A DNA stretch of 64,000 nucleotides from Panagrolaimus kolymaensis (taxonomy: Eukaryota > Nematoda > Chromadorea > Rhabditida > Panagrolaimidae): the NCBI GenBank assembly GCA_028622995.1, contig JAJQJQ010000008.1, positions 4,340,001 to 4,404,000 of the forward strand, read 5' to 3'. The translations under genes and the position numbers were made by a program. Position 1 is the stretch's first letter. The number at the start of each line of letters is the position of its first letter. The notes beneath the pieces were generated by a model that made no database searches, had not been told where the DNA came from, and worked only from the letters and a program-made list of their open reading frames with translations. Positions 36,201-51,200 of this stretch are shown piece by piece.

Positions 36201-39200
36201 ATTATCCGTCATTTTTAGGCCCAAAAAAATTAGACGAGAAATATATCAGACAGCCGCCATTTTAGGGCGGCAGCAGGCAATGGATGTTCCCCAGACAGGA
36301 ATAAAAAATAAATTTAAATCGTCTTTGTTTTTTTTTTCTTCTTCAAAAGTTTGGTAAAAGCGAAGAAAAGCCCTAAAGAAAGATCAAAACAAAGAAAATT
36401 TTGTAAATGGCAAATGAGATAGACGAAAGCAAAAAAGAAAAGAAATGGGATTCGAACGATGTTAAATGAACCAAGAAACAACAAAACAAAATAAACATCG
36501 TGGGAAAGTCCGCGCAGCACAACAAAAAATAAAGATACCAAAAAGGTTAAAAAGTGCAAAAAAAAACTTGCAAAAAAATAAATAAAGGAAATAAAGGGTG
36601 AGAAAAGTTAAAAAGGTTCGAAATGCGTACAAAAATCTGCAAAAATTACGTCAATTTAGGATGAAAAGCAGAGGAAGAGAGTAATAAAATTTTGACGATA
36701 TTTCCGAATTTTGTATTCCTCTCTTTTTTTAATTTTTTCGAGTGAAAATACAACATTTTTGCTATTTTAAAACGTGGAATTGGCTTTTTTGCTTTAAAAA
36801 AATGAAAAGCAAGGAGAGAGAAAAATTGAGTCAAAAGCAGCTCACACGCATGAAATAAATAATGTTGTCTGAAACACACACAAACGTTGATGTATTTTTT
36901 TTTGCTGATGCTTTTTCCCTTGAAGCAACGAAAAAAAGAAGGAAGAGCTACAAATATAAAAGCATTTCTCTATTTTTATTTTCTCATTGAATTTTAAATT
37001 TTACGTTAGAATAAAAAAAATATAAAAGAAGGAAAACGAGTCATTTCATGGACCCTAAAAAATGGAAGCTTCTTTCTTTTCTTTTTTTTTCATGACGGAC
37101 TTGGTTTTCGTCTTCCACGAAGACACAAAACAACAACAAAAATATTGCCAGAGGGGCAGCAAGAAGGAAGCAAGCAACAACTTGAAAAAAAAAATAGAAA
37201 AGGCTTGCCCTTGTTTTTTTTCTTCATCAACGTTGTGGACATTTTTTTTGCTATCGGCGTAAAAAAAAGGATGGAAATATGAGGAAGTATGAGTTTTAAA
37301 AAAAAAAGAAGCAACCGACGAACGACCGTTTCGTCGACGGCTGGCAGTGACCGTCCCGTCGCCGTCAATGTTGTCCTAGTTTTTTTTTTAGTTTTTACTC
37401 TCAAAAAAAAGATGGAGGGTTATGAAATTCAACAATGGAGGATGTTGAAATAAATGTATGTAATTATTTGAAGAAAAAAAAGCTAAAAAAAGGTTTTTTT
37501 GAGATTTCAAGAAAAAAAAGACAGAACTTCAAGTCAACAACAACCTCTTAGTCATGAATAATGAAAATTTCAATGCTTCAAGGAAACCAAAAGAATTTTT
37601 TTTAGGAAATAAACTTTTCGAGAAACTTCTTCGTCGTAAAATTTTGAAACCTTCTAAACTAAAATGTTTCATATCTCTTTGACCTTTTATATTCCTCTGT
37701 CGCCATAACCTCCTCTTTTTTAGGCCAAAAAAACATAACAAAAAAACATCGCTTGCTTTTATCCCTTTAGCATACTAGAGCTAACCTTAATGACTGACTT
37801 TCACCTGTTTAAATATTATTGTTGCAATTATGTTTTCCTGTTGTTTACCACACAAATAATTGTTTAAACCATCCTAAAATCTAAAATAAAAACAACAAAG
37901 CCAAATAAAAAAAATGTTTAGCTAAAATAAAAAAATTAAAATAATGGCCGCCGCCAACCACCAATCACAAAAAATTCTTGTTTTTATTTCAAAGCTGCAC
38001 TTTTTAGGAAGAAACACAAAAACATGATGTCTAATTTTTTCTTTAAAGCTCAAATTTTAATTAATTATTGAAAACTAAAAAAGAAAACATACGCAAGTAA
38101 AAAAATGAAACACAATTTCAAATGATATCATGTTTTTTTTTGTTTTGAGAAAAGAAGGGTTTTTTAAGTCAGAAAAATAAATGATTTGAAGCCCAGAAAC
38201 AAAACATAAAAAATATTTAAAATATGTAAGTTTTGACCCATGAATTTTATACACGTAGGTTAGCCTTGACGTCATTTTAAGTAAAAAAAAAACAGATAGT
38301 AATTTTAAAAAAATAAACAAAGCTGAGCGTTGATTGTCGTTGAGCTTGCAAGTGAAAGAAACCTATAAATATTAGAGAGAATTTACAGAGTTTTATCTCA
38401 ACATTTTTCTAACTCAATTTCTCAACAAAAAGCGACTTGTTTCCATATCAAAAGCAATGTTTTGTTTTGTTAAGCTATCATCGCCTGCTACTTACAGCTC
38501 AAAGGGTTATCATAACATACGCGTTACAAAAGTGCATTAAACATACTTAGTGTTTAACTCTTACCGATAAGTAGTACACAGAATAAAAAAAGAGGAAATT
38601 TATGACAGCTCATAACAAAATTACCAAAAAACACAAAACAAAAATTAATTTAAAGTGAAAAAATGAATGCAATGTTTCAAAGTCCAAAATAAATTCAACA
38701 GAAAACAAAGAGCCATGCTTCTGAATTATTATTTTTTTTGTCAATTAACGACGGTTTCCTTTTATTAAAAAAAAAATAAGAAAAATCCTGGAAGCATACA
38801 ATAAAAAAATTAATAGAGCATCAGTCTTATGATTGATCAACCAATGTTTAAGCTTGCTTAAAAGGTCAAATATTAAATGGTTATTATCTCTCTATTTATT
38901 TATTATTTTTTGTTGTAATAAACAAGTTTGCAAAAATACATGGAAAAAAGAAAATAAACAATTTATGTATGTCGGCGTTGGTAGTTGTGTTGTAAAAAAA
39001 ACATGTCGCAAATAAACGCCAAAGAACGGTGTAGTAAGCTAATTTTGCAAAATATTGTTTAAAAGTTATTACTATCGAAGAATGGAATTTTAGTAAAAAA
39101 ACAAAAATTTGCAAGAAAAATTAGTACAATTTTCATTTAAAGAAACTTTCTTGGTTGTTTCTAAGATTAAAAATATATTTAAAGCCATAACAAAAAAAAG

Positions 39201-42200
39201 CAGACGATAATAATTAAATAGCAGACGATGAATTAGCATCCCGTGGTCGCCTGTGTTTTTTTTCAAATCAAAAAAATCATAAAAAAAAAATCACGGAAGA
39301 TGTTGTATCAGCCGATATACAATTAGTATTAGAAGTTTATATAAGACCGAAGTCCACAGTTACATCAAGAGATACAATATACTAACAAGAACAATAAGTA
39401 GGCGGTTAGATATTCACAGGCAATGATACAGGAGAGGGAGACAGACAACCAGAGATAGACCACGTCCAAGACAGAGAAGAGACATATTTGATGGGCCCCA
39501 TAAAGCACTCCAACATCCCTCCCCACTTAATTTAAACGTCACAATAGTGAGTTTTATTTTGTGGGTCAACATATAAACGTCGAGTAGGATTGTGAGGGCG
39601 CGTTGAACGTCGAGGCAAGGTTTGAGCAGGAGATGGCGGTCGAACAGGAGATTGAGCAAGAGATTGAGCAGGAGAACGAACAGGAGAGCTAGCAGGAGAA
39701 TAAAAAAGAGCTTCATCAGGCGACGATACGTCGAGAGCAGGAGTTTGAGCAACTTCGAAGTCATTGTCTTCAAGCGTAGCTGTTGATGAAAGAGATGGTG
39801 AAGGAGGATCATTTGAAATTTCAGGAGGTGAAAGTTGATCCATTAGTTCATGAGCATTATCATCCAGTTGAACTTCACCTTCAGTAGAGTTAGACGAAAA
39901 TCGTTTTACCAGTTGATTTGTGTGAAGTCGATGAGTTTTTCCATCCAAGTCTTTGACCAAATAGAGTCGAGATCCAATTCTCGCATTGATGTCAGCAGGA
40001 AACCATGCAGAGCCAGCTTTCTTTCTTCCATAAACATTTTCACCAATTTCGAAATCACGAGGATGAGCACCATGTTGTTTGTTGAATTGTTCTTCCATTT
40101 CCACGTCAGAAGATCCAAGATTATGCATGGTTTGAGGACGAAGCAAGTCAAGAGTTGTACGCAGTTCACGTCCAAGATGAGCAAAAGCAGGAGAAACACC
40201 ACCAGGAGTTGATTTTGATGGAGTTGTGCGATGTGTCAACAGGAATTCGTTGATAGTTTTTCGTAAGTTCAAGTTTGGACCATGTTGAAGAGAGCTTTTG
40301 ATGATAAATCTTTTTACCACGTCGACGATACGTTCAGCTTGCCCATTGGATTGTGGATGATATGGTGGAGTTCGAATATGCTTGACACCATTTACGGAGC
40401 AGAAAATCGAAAATTCAGCAGAAGTAAATTGAGGACCATTATCAGAAACCATTACATGAGGACAACCATTGTCAGCAAAATAACGTCCAAGGCAGTCAGT
40501 AGTTTCAGAAGTCGTTGTTTTGTCCATGATGTAAACATCCACCCATTTGGAGCAGCTATCCACAATGATGAAAAACATTTTACCAAGCAGAGGACCAGCG
40601 AAGTCGATATGAATTCTATCACCAGGTTTCATCGAAACAGGCCAAGAAGCAAGAGTTGTTTTGACAGGATTCTTAGTGAGTTGTATACAAGAAGAGCAAG
40701 TCTTTACCATTTCTTCGATATCTTTTGTTATACCATGCCAGTAAACATGTTGACGAGCTAAAGCAATGGTTGCAGTGATACCATTATGTCCCAAATGCAG
40801 CTTTTCAAGTACTTTGTTGCGGAGATTCTTTGGAACATAGACTCGATCGTTCATCAGGATAATTCCGTCGACAACAGAGAAACGTCCATCAGAGTTGAAG
40901 AACTTTGAAGTCGAATTACCACCAGCCATTTGTTTGAGAATAGCTTGAGCATCTTCATCAGCTTCATACTCCTTCTTAACATCTTCAGAAGTCACAGGCA
41001 GAGCACTTACATGTTTGACGAGAGTTTCCATAGCAAGATCATCATTCAAGTCTTCTTCTTCTTCGTAGAGTTCAGGAATGGAACGAGCACCATCAATAAG
41101 TCGAGATAAGGCATCAGCTTGACCAAAGTCTTTGGTGTTCTTGTATTTTATGACGAAGTCATAAGCAGCCAGAGTGAGAGCCCATCGATGAAGTCGATTA
41201 GCAGCCAGAACAGGTCTTGATTTCTTAGGCCCGAAAATAGCCAAAAGAGCTTTGTGATCAGTCAGGAGAGTGAACTTCCTTCCTTCCAGATAGCGATGAA
41301 AAGTCTTGACAGCTGTCACCAGAGCTAAACCTTCTTTTTCAGTTTGAGAATACTTTTGTTGAGCAGAGTTGAGAGCACGAGAGAAGAAATGAATAGGTTT
41401 TTCTTTTCCATCTTTGTCAATATGAGAAATGACACCACCCATACCAGCATGAGACGCATCAGCAGCGACGACGATAGGAAGTCGAGGATCGTAATGCGTA
41501 AGTCTGCATTCATCCATGAGTTTCTTCTTGATAACTTCCACAGCAGCATCTTCAATAGAAGTCCATTTCCATTCAACGTCAGATTTGAGAAGATTATCCA
41601 ACGGTTCACGAAGATCACGCATAGCCGGAATGAAGCTTTGATAGTAGTTTACAAGTCCAAGAAAAGCACGAAGAGTCGACAAGCACGTCGGAGTAGCCAT
41701 CTTTTGAATTGCAGCAACTTTAGCAGGATCAGGACGAACGCCTTGAGCATCAATAAGTCTTCCCAGGAAAGTAATCGATGAGCAGAAGAACTTGCACTTT
41801 TTAGCATTGAGTTTGAAACCATATTCTTGAATTCTTTGAAGAACCAGAGCCAAATGAAGTTGATGTTCAGCCACGGAAGCACTATGCACCAATACGTCGT
41901 CAAGATAAGCAACGGCAAATGGAAAATCAGCCAGCATTTTATCCATTATTTCTTGGAAGTCACTTGGAGCAGTTTTGAGACCAAACGGAAGTCGTTTGTA
42001 TTTGAACAAGCCATAAGTCGTAGAAACAGCTACCAGCATTTGACTTTCTTCATCTAGCGGTATTTGATGGTATGCATCGCTAAAGTCGAGTTGAGATAGA
42101 ACTTGAGTTCCAGCAAGTTGATTGAAGATATCATCCGGAGATGGCAGCATATAAGAGTGTTCTTCCAACATGTCGTTCAGCCACGTTGAGAAGTCGATAA

Positions 42201-45200
42201 CCACACGAGAATGTCCATTTTTACGAGGAACAGTAGAGCACGGTGAAGCACAGTCAGAGTGTGTGATTGGTTCAACAATACCAAGAGTTTGAAGTCGTTG
42301 AAATTCAGCTTTTTGAACATCAGCAGCATGCATCGAGGGACGACGCGCACGAATGAAGACAGGCTTTGCATCTTTCTTCAGTTGGAGGTGTACACTAGCC
42401 ATGGTACAGAGCCCCATCCCTTCCTCAAATAAAGGTTTGAAACGTCGATGAAGTTCTTCGATAGCACCAGTAGGAGCAATTGATTCTTTTACCACCATAT
42501 TACAGAGAATATTTTTGACAGGAAAGTCGTCCACGTCAAAGGCGTCGTAAAAGTTTTGACCAAGTAAGCTGATGTCGATATCAGCAACAAGAACCAAGAT
42601 TTCTTTCTTTCGAGTTTCTTCCATTCCTTCCACCTTTACTTTGAGTTCAACGTCAGCCAGAAAAGAGCCATCAATATGAAGAGTAGTATTATTTACAGCA
42701 CGAGCCATGAAGGAAGTACCATCAAGTCCAGGTTTACCAAGAGCTTTATAATGAGCATGAGTAAGTAAAGTCAATTCGGATCCAGCATCAAGTTGAGCTT
42801 TGAGTTGAGTTCCATTAACTTTGACATTAACCATTCGACGTCCACGAGAAACAGAAGCAGTACATGAGGAGATCATCGGAGAATCACAAGTCAGAGCTTT
42901 CACATTTGATTCATAAGTTCTTGCAGGAGCATAAAAGTTTCGTTTTGAATCGAATTTGGTAGACGTCTTTTTCTTTTTCATACAAGCAGCTTCGATGTGT
43001 CCTTTGATGTTGCAGAAACGACAAATAGCGTTGCGAAATCTGCAAGTCAGACGAGGATGAGCGCCTTCGCATGAAGGACAGAAAGCAGCTTTTTTCCCTT
43101 CAGGTTTCTCTTCGTTGGAAGTCGATTTCTTGAATTCACGAACATAGTTGACATGTGATTGTTCAGGCAGCTTTTGATCTTCACGAGTAAGGAGAGCATC
43201 ATTTAACAACTTTTGCAAGTCATCTAGCTTTGTTTGAGAGTCCTTGTTGAGAGCATTTAAGGCCATCACCCGGAGATTTTCATGTTGAGAGCAAGTCATT
43301 CCCATGATAAAGCGAAGAGTATCACATTGATCTTGACCAAACTTTAACCATTCCATTTGAGCAGAAGATGATCGAATTCTTCCAATATATTCATCCAAGG
43401 ACTCGACATCAGCATTCCAAGTCAAGTGAAAAGCATCAAACCGAGTAGCGAATAACGATTGCTTCTTGTCGAAAAGAGAGATCATCGTTTCTTTCAGTTT
43501 TCCAAAGTCTTCATATTTTGAGATATCCTTCGTAAACGGCAAAAGAGCACTTCTTACTTTCTCATAAGTCGCAGCATCCAGAGTGTTGATTACTAGCTTC
43601 ACTTTTTCTTTAGCAGAAAGTCCATCATCGAGACCAAGAACAGTTTCAACACGTTCAAACCATAATTCCACACCATTTCTTTTAGCAGGATCATGTTGAA
43701 AGTCAGGAAGTTTCGGTAAAAGTCTTTGAGCTTGAGTTGCGGCACCAGAAACATTAGCACCAAGTCCAGCAGCAGCATTTTGATTAGTCATCAAAGTTGT
43801 AGTTGCAGCAGTAAGAGTTTGAAGAGCTTTCAAAACAGCATCCATTTGTTCTTTAGCATCCACCATTTTGAAAATCAGAATACGTAGAAGCAGCAGGAGA
43901 ATCCAATCTCGTCACCAGTTGTTGTATCAGCCGATATACAATTAGTATTAGAAGTTTATATAAGACCGAAGTCCACAGTTACATCAAGAGATACAATATA
44001 CTAACAAGAACAATAAGTAGGCGGTTAGATATTCACAGGCAATGATACAGGAGAGGGAGACAGACAACCAGAGATAGACCACGTCCAAGACAGAGAAGAG
44101 ACATATTTGATGGGCCCCATAAAGCACTCCAACAGAAGAAGTTTTATCAAATCCAGCTGTTTGCTCCTTTTTTTTAAAAGCAGCTGATTCAATCTTCTTT
44201 TTCTTTTTTTCCTTCGTTCAATCATTTTTTTTTATTTTTCTGGAAAGCAAAAAGCAAAAAACTTTTTAGTTTTGTAAAATATCAAACAATTTTTTTTGTC
44301 ATCATCGTCTCTCTTTTTAATTCAACAAAAAAATAAATGAAGAAAAAAAATTCTACAATTTTCCATTTTATTGTTCCGTTTTTGATATTACAAAAAAAAG
44401 AAATTCCTTTCCATTGTTTTGAAGAAAAAAAAATAAAACAAAAGAGAGACATTTTTATGTCTCATGGTTTTTTTTTTGCAGGAGTCGAAGCAAGCAAAAG
44501 CAAAATACATACGTAGCGGAAATTCATAATGGTTGCTTTAGAAAAAAAGAAGGTAGGAGTAATATCACTTCTCTCCAAAAAAGGTAAATAGAAGAGTTTT
44601 TTATTTGTTGTAAATTGAAACTATTATTTTTTTTCATTTTTGAAAAAATGAATTAAAAATGAGTTTTGCTAAAAAAGATGAGTTGCAAATTTATGGGGAA
44701 AATAGGGGTGGCTCGTGTCATATTGTCATCAAATCTCTTAAAAATGTCATCCAATTAGGAATTTTTCTCTGGAGAAAATCGATTAATGGAATATTGTCGG
44801 CCTCGCGGAGCTCTACAGCATGGTTTTTACAGATTTTCTCCAGAGAAAATTTCCTAATTCAAAAAGTTTTTGGTGACATTCGATGACAACGGGCCCTGCG
44901 GGCCCTTGTCATCAAAACTTTTTGAGTTACGAATTTTTCTGTGAGAAAAATTTGTAAACGCCATGTTGTAGAGCTCCACGAAGCCGACAATATTCCATTA
45001 ACCGATTTTCTCCAGAGAAAAATTCGTAACTCAAACCTTTCGATGACATTGATGACACGAGCCACCCCTAGGGGAAAATAACAAAAAAGAGACAGTAACT
45101 CAAAAACATAAAATATTGTGAAAATTTGATTACTATCGATCGCTAAATGCTTTTAAAAACCCTCTAAAAAGCAGACAAACTAAACTACTCATTTCAAAGA

Positions 45201-48200
45201 TCAAAACAAAAGCATAGTATTATCATCGAATTCATGCATCATCGGTTTTCAAAAAACCACACACGTCCAGATTTTTAAGCTATATCCCTTTTCAAAAGTA
45301 TGTAAACAAAAAAGCAAGCAAAAAGGGAAAATTTTTTAATGATGCTTATTTATTACCTTTCCTTTATTTCAAAAAAAAAAAATAAGCAAAAACAATGAAT
45401 TTTTTTCAGCAAAAAAATAAACAACGCGAAAATATGATTAATTTATTATTTTTAGAAAAAATTAAAGGAAAGAGAGTAACATAAACATGAAAATTATTGT
45501 TTTAAAAATATTACTGTCAAATCAAATTGATTGATAATAGAAAATAGCAGCCGATTCCTGCCAATGACTAATATAAAAATTCTTCAAAGAATATATGTTC
45601 TAATAAATAAAAAGCAAAACAAAAAAATGTTGTCTTTGTTGTTGTAAAAAATCGTTAGAGTGCCATATAAAATAAATAAATAAACAAAGTCGCCTAAGTC
45701 AAAGTCAAAGCTTTTTTTTTTGCTATACATTTTCTTTTTGCCTTTGAAAAGAAAGCGACTTTTCTTTTTTCTTTTTCTTTCTCAGCTGTTTTATTAATGG
45801 TTACATCTAAATGGCTTTTCAGCCAGCAGGCAATAAGAAGAGAAAGGCAGTCATCGTCAAAAGGACAGAAATCGAAAGGGAGAAATGCCAAAGAAACAAA
45901 AAATATAATTAGAATAATGCCCGAAGAAAAAATAATTAAAGGCGAGTCTTTGAGAAGGTGGCGGCGTTGATATTCAAATGTAAATGTAAATGCAAAAACA
46001 TAATAATAAAAAGCAAAGCAACAAAAAATATAACATCAATGACACCCAAAAGGAATGCTTTTTTGCAAATGGGAAAAAATTTAAAAAATGAATTTTTTTT
46101 TGTTGAAAGGTGCCTTTTTAAATTCAAGCAATTTCTGGAAATTAAAGAAAAGAAAAATTTGATTTAATCATCAGAAAATAATTTTAACTTTGACTGTAAA
46201 TGTTTTCTGTATTAAAAAAAATATTTTTGTTTTTCCATAAATATTTATCAAAATAATAATAAAAAAATTCCAATATAATTACAAAAGTGGTTTTTAATAA
46301 TAAACAACAAAAAGCATGGAGCCGATTCGAGTTGAATTATTACGAAAATTATCATTTTTTGAAACTATTCTAAACTAAAATCACCTAATTTTTTTAAACT
46401 ATTTTCTAATTCTAACAATCTTTGAAACTTTGAGACTTTGTAAAACTAATAACAATAAGAAACTTTTATTTTTTGTAAAAAATAAAAAACTCCTATTATC
46501 TATCTTTTGTCTGTTTTTTTTTCCTTGCTCATTCCAGAAAGAAAGAAAGCTATAGCTTTGGAATCTCCCTTAGCGACGACGACCAACGACATGAAACTCC
46601 CACCATTTTTTTTTTATTACAAAACACAAAAAATAAACAAATTTCAAAACTTTTTATAAATAATTTAAATGCATTCTTGATTCAAAAAAGACCGACGATG
46701 TCTAAAAAAGTCACCGGAAAATGACCACCATTAGAAGAAAAAAATTTTTACAGATAAAAGATTTTTTCATTGAAGCAGAAAAAAATATTATTTAAAAAAC
46801 GTAAAAAGTCCAGGTCTCTCGCGGCGGATAATAATAATATGTAATAATAATAATAGTAATATTAAGTGGTTTTTTCTTTCTAGAAACATACGAAAAAAAG
46901 GAAGGTAAACTTCTCGAACGAACAACGACAAAAACAAGAAACGCAGAAGAAAAACGCATTTGGTTTTTGTGCGGTGTGCAAAAAGGAAAATAAAAAGTAT
47001 ACATTTTTTTTCTTTCGATGAAGCATGAAAAAAAAATAAATCTAAAAAAAGTAATGCCTAATGCCATAAATAGCTTTCCTCAGTCGAAGCTTGCATCGAA
47101 GAACTGAGTCTAGCGAGACAAGACGGGAAAATGAGTAAGTAGCTAGTTAACCAGCGGGCGGCGTTGGGCTTCGGCCACCATATTGCATGAAAGAAGAGAT
47201 GGACAATGAAAAAAGAAGCAAAAGAAGGGATTGGGCATTTGGAAGAAATAAATGGAACGTAAAAATAATATATATTGTAAATTGATATGTATGTTTTAGT
47301 TTTGTTATAAACATGAGAAGAGCAACTAATCTTTTTAGATTTTTTTTTCTTGGTCGGCTTTTTTAAGTATTCTGAAATTCAAAATGAATGCAGGCACGAA
47401 AGTGGTAATTAGTAATAGTAATGTTCTTACATTTTGAAGCAAAACAGACCACAAAAAAATAGTAATTAAAAGCCAGAAAAAAAAACATTAAAGGTCTTAT
47501 GAAAATAGTTAAAAATTTTGTTTTTCAGCTAGTTTAGAGAGAGTAATAATCTTTTTGCAATATTTTGCATTTTTAAGTTACTATCTTTTTCGTTGTAAAG
47601 AATTCATAGAAAAAAAGGTTCAAAAGAGAAAATAAAAAACTTTTAAATTTAAAAAATTATCATAAATCCAAAATATTTACATGAAAAACATTTTCATTCT
47701 AAACGAGTCTATCTCAGAATTTTTTTTTTAGCCAAAATGATTAAACCGATATTTTTTTTAATCACGACCGATCTCCTTTTTTATCATTGATCATTGATAT
47801 AATCTTTGAACATGCATTTTTTTCTTCTTCATGAGATATCAATATCCTTTACTCCTCCGCTTGTTCTAATTTATTTTTTAGACGCCGACACCGGTGCAGC
47901 CCTTCAAAACCACAAACAGCTATTTTTGACTTTAAAAAAAGTTTCATTTTTCCATTTTTCAAAAAAGAAAAAATAATACTAATTTTAGTATCAAACATTT
48001 TTTCCTTAACGAGGCTAACGACATATGTATGTATCATTTTTCAATTTGTCTTAACATCGATAAGAAAAAAATTCGAGACGAAAGAAGAAGAAAAAAGGAA
48101 TTGCCTGACACGAACTTTAACAATATGTATCAATTTTTTTTGTTGCCTCAAGCAAAAAAGGCTTAACGAAAACAATAATTATTTGAAAAAATCAAGAAAA

Positions 48201-51200
48201 GAGGGTGGCACATTTTAAAGTAAATATAAAAAATGCTGGAGGTTAAAGAATGGATAAAATTTCGAAAAAAAAGGAACGTTTGAAATCTAATAGCAAAAAT
48301 GTAAAAAATGATAGTAAGTAAAGTTCGTCAATTTTTTGTCAACTTTTGTTACTATCATTAATTAAGTTAAAAAAAGAAGCTACTAGAAAGGAAAACCACG
48401 AACTACAACAATAAATTTTCTGATTAATTTTCAAAACAAACCTTTGATGGTTATTATTGGTTGAACAAAATCCACGTTTTATAATTGCCATAAATGTTAC
48501 GAAGACCATTTTCTTCTATCAACACAAACAAAGACGACAAAAATATTTAAAAAAGCAAAAATCCAATTTCAACACGGAAAATATCTTCTTTCTTTTTTTT
48601 AAATAATCCTTCGAAGACTCATAATATTTAATAATTTTTTTTAATAATAAAATAAATGTATCGATGACTATTTTCCAGTGAAATTACTTATAGTCTATGG
48701 CGACGATGTTATTGTTGATGCTGGTCCGTTTCGTGTATTAAAACAACAAATTTTGAATGAAATGAGTGACCTTCATTTTTTATTTGAGCCAAGTTTTTTT
48801 TGGGAAAGCAAGGCTTTTATTTTTTTTTGCTAAAAGGCAATGGGTTTTGAAGTGAAGAAAATTTGAATATTAAATTAAATGTCCATTTTTGGGTTTTTGA
48901 ATATTAAATTCGTGTTAGTCTAATATTGAGCTGTTGACGATTTAAGTTGAGAAGTTGAGACTCACGGTTTATAGTGCAAATAATAATAAAAGCTGGAAAT
49001 TCATTTTGCTAATAATTAGAAATTCGATAAAACAAGCTCGCCGAAAATAAAAAAAAGGAAAAAACAAAAAAACCAAATTTTCTATGTTAAAAATTTGCAA
49101 TAACAAAGCAAGTTAAAGAATTCTAAGAGCTCATAGCCGCCATAAAAAAAATTTAATAAAAAACAAATGTTTAAAATAAAGGGTTTCTAATAACACAGGT
49201 GCAATTTTTTTGCCACCTTTTTTATGGACATTTTTTTGCAGAAGTATTTTTAGTAACTTGGGTTTTTAATCTGATGATGCACTCGTAATTTTTTGTTCTC
49301 TAAAGTTTAAGATCTCTCTGAGGGTAAAAAATAATAACATCATTTTTTATTTTCTAAACAACAGCTGCTGCAAACAAAAGTTCCCAAAGGCAATTTTTAA
49401 AAAGCATTTAATAAAGTTTAGTTTTTTCAAACTTAAAAAAATTTGAATTCAATCTAATTATTGAAATTTGATAGAAAGAAAAAAAGAACTTTTCTTTTTC
49501 TTTTTTATTTTGCAAGCAAACATGAAAGCACAAAAAAATGGTGGTAGAAAGCATTTTTTTTAATTAAAAATTCATTCAACAATCGTTTTTGTCGTCAAAG
49601 GTCGAAATACGAAAAAACTCTAAACAAATATGTAAAAAATAAATAGAGGGGCTATTTCTCAAGCATGGTTGCTCAAAAAGTTTTTTTGAGATTGGAATCT
49701 AAATATTTTTTTGTGTTTGCAATGGCACAAATTTTTTTAGAGTTCTTTGGAATGAAATTTTTTTTTTACATTTTGAAACTTGAATGAAAAATTTTGCTTT
49801 TATGTCTGTCTTCACGATAATAAAGGAAGATAATGAAAGTGGGTAAAATTAGGTATTCAACCTAAACATAATTCGAAACAAAAAAAACTTAGAGTAAACT
49901 TTAAAAAATTCTTTTGTTAACATTTTTTGATTCAAAAATAGAATATTTTTTTCTACTGGGACAAAACATAGGTTTTCAAGCTAAGAAAACATAAAAAAGA
50001 ATAAACTGATTTCTAACCTATGAAGACAAACTTTAACTTTTTAGATGCAACAAAAAAGGGTTAAAATTAATAAACAACTTCGTGGCTCAAGCTTTTTTGA
50101 CTCACGCCTTTGAGATCTTTGAAAATAAATAACTAATAGCAAGTTCGAGAAAAGAAAAAATGTTTCTAGCTTCATAAGAAAATAAAATTACCACTTTTTT
50201 TCCACAATTTTTTTATTTCTTAAAAAACGCGCTTCGATATATAAAAGGCAACAAAAAAAAAGGTAGCTAGCAAGCAGGCTTTTAAATTTTAAAGCAAAAA
50301 GGTTAACAGGAAAAACGTGTAATGAAAAAAAATGTTCTTTAACATAATAATCATTCACATTTATTTGAGACATATTTATATTGTTTAAAAATTTAAATTC
50401 TTTATAAATAAAGAAAGAGATAATCCCTATTTTTTTATCCATAAAAAAAGAGAAATAGATGAAAGATAAAAAAAATGGGGGATTTAAAAGGATACATTAA
50501 TTTTTTGTTTTTCATAAAAAAGAGGTAACTCATAGGTGAATGAATGCCATAGAGCAAAAAAAAATTGAGAAAACTGAGAAGACGGAAGTGATGTAAAATG
50601 CCGTTCGTCGAATACTCAAATTACATAATAAAAAACAAAGGTAAAAGATGAAGCTTTTATTGACAAAAGAATATTCTGGAGGTCATCTACGTCAAAATTA
50701 TTTGCAGCAAAATATTGATCCTATGCAAAGAAGATTTCTAGTTTTTCCCTTTATTTTTTGGGACAGAAATGTTCATCACTGACTAATTTTATTCATTCGT
50801 GTTAGGGCATAAAGTTATTATTTTTAGAAGCAATAAATGAATCAAGCAAAATGTTGAATGTTTTAGAGATAAAAAAAATAAAGAAATAAATGATGGTAGA
50901 AAAATGACATTATTAATAACCTTTGGCATTTTCTTTTTTAATTTTTGTAGTTGCTGTGGGAATAGAAAAAAAAAGAAAGTGGTGGTTCACATCATTAGTT
51001 ACTACATACATATAAACATTTCAGAAACATCAAACAAACACACGTGGGAGAAAAAAAATTAAAAAAGAAAAATTAAAATGAAAGAAAAATGGAAAAGATG
51101 AATGAATAATTTATTTAAAAGCTTAAACCGTTTTAAAAAATACTGGTCATTGCTGCTGCTTTTTTCTGATTAGATTTTTTAAAATTTGACTTTCTCTTTT

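Larger units (their letters stand above)
39296..44139 (-). mobile_element. Complete Ty3/gypsy LTR retrotransposon with target duplication
   Basis: The element occupies 39301-44134 in the minus orientation. It has 215-bp LTRs, a primer-binding site, one long gag-pol frame and a polypurine tract. The 5-bp duplication GAAGA lies at 39296-39300 and 44135-44139. The LTRs read as identical and the coding frame is open, so insertion is recent and the copy may be autonomous. It sits inside the 30.8-kb PASK intron in the same orientation as PASK, so its LTR signals could act on PASK transcripts. Its base composition is visibly less AT-rich than the intron around it. There is no env-like frame. Confidence 0.95.

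Noticed and set aside
39850..42057. Plus-strand frames of 70-160 codons inside the retrotransposon
   Set aside because: Antisense shadows of the gag-pol frame, Arg/Ser-rich as expected for the complement.
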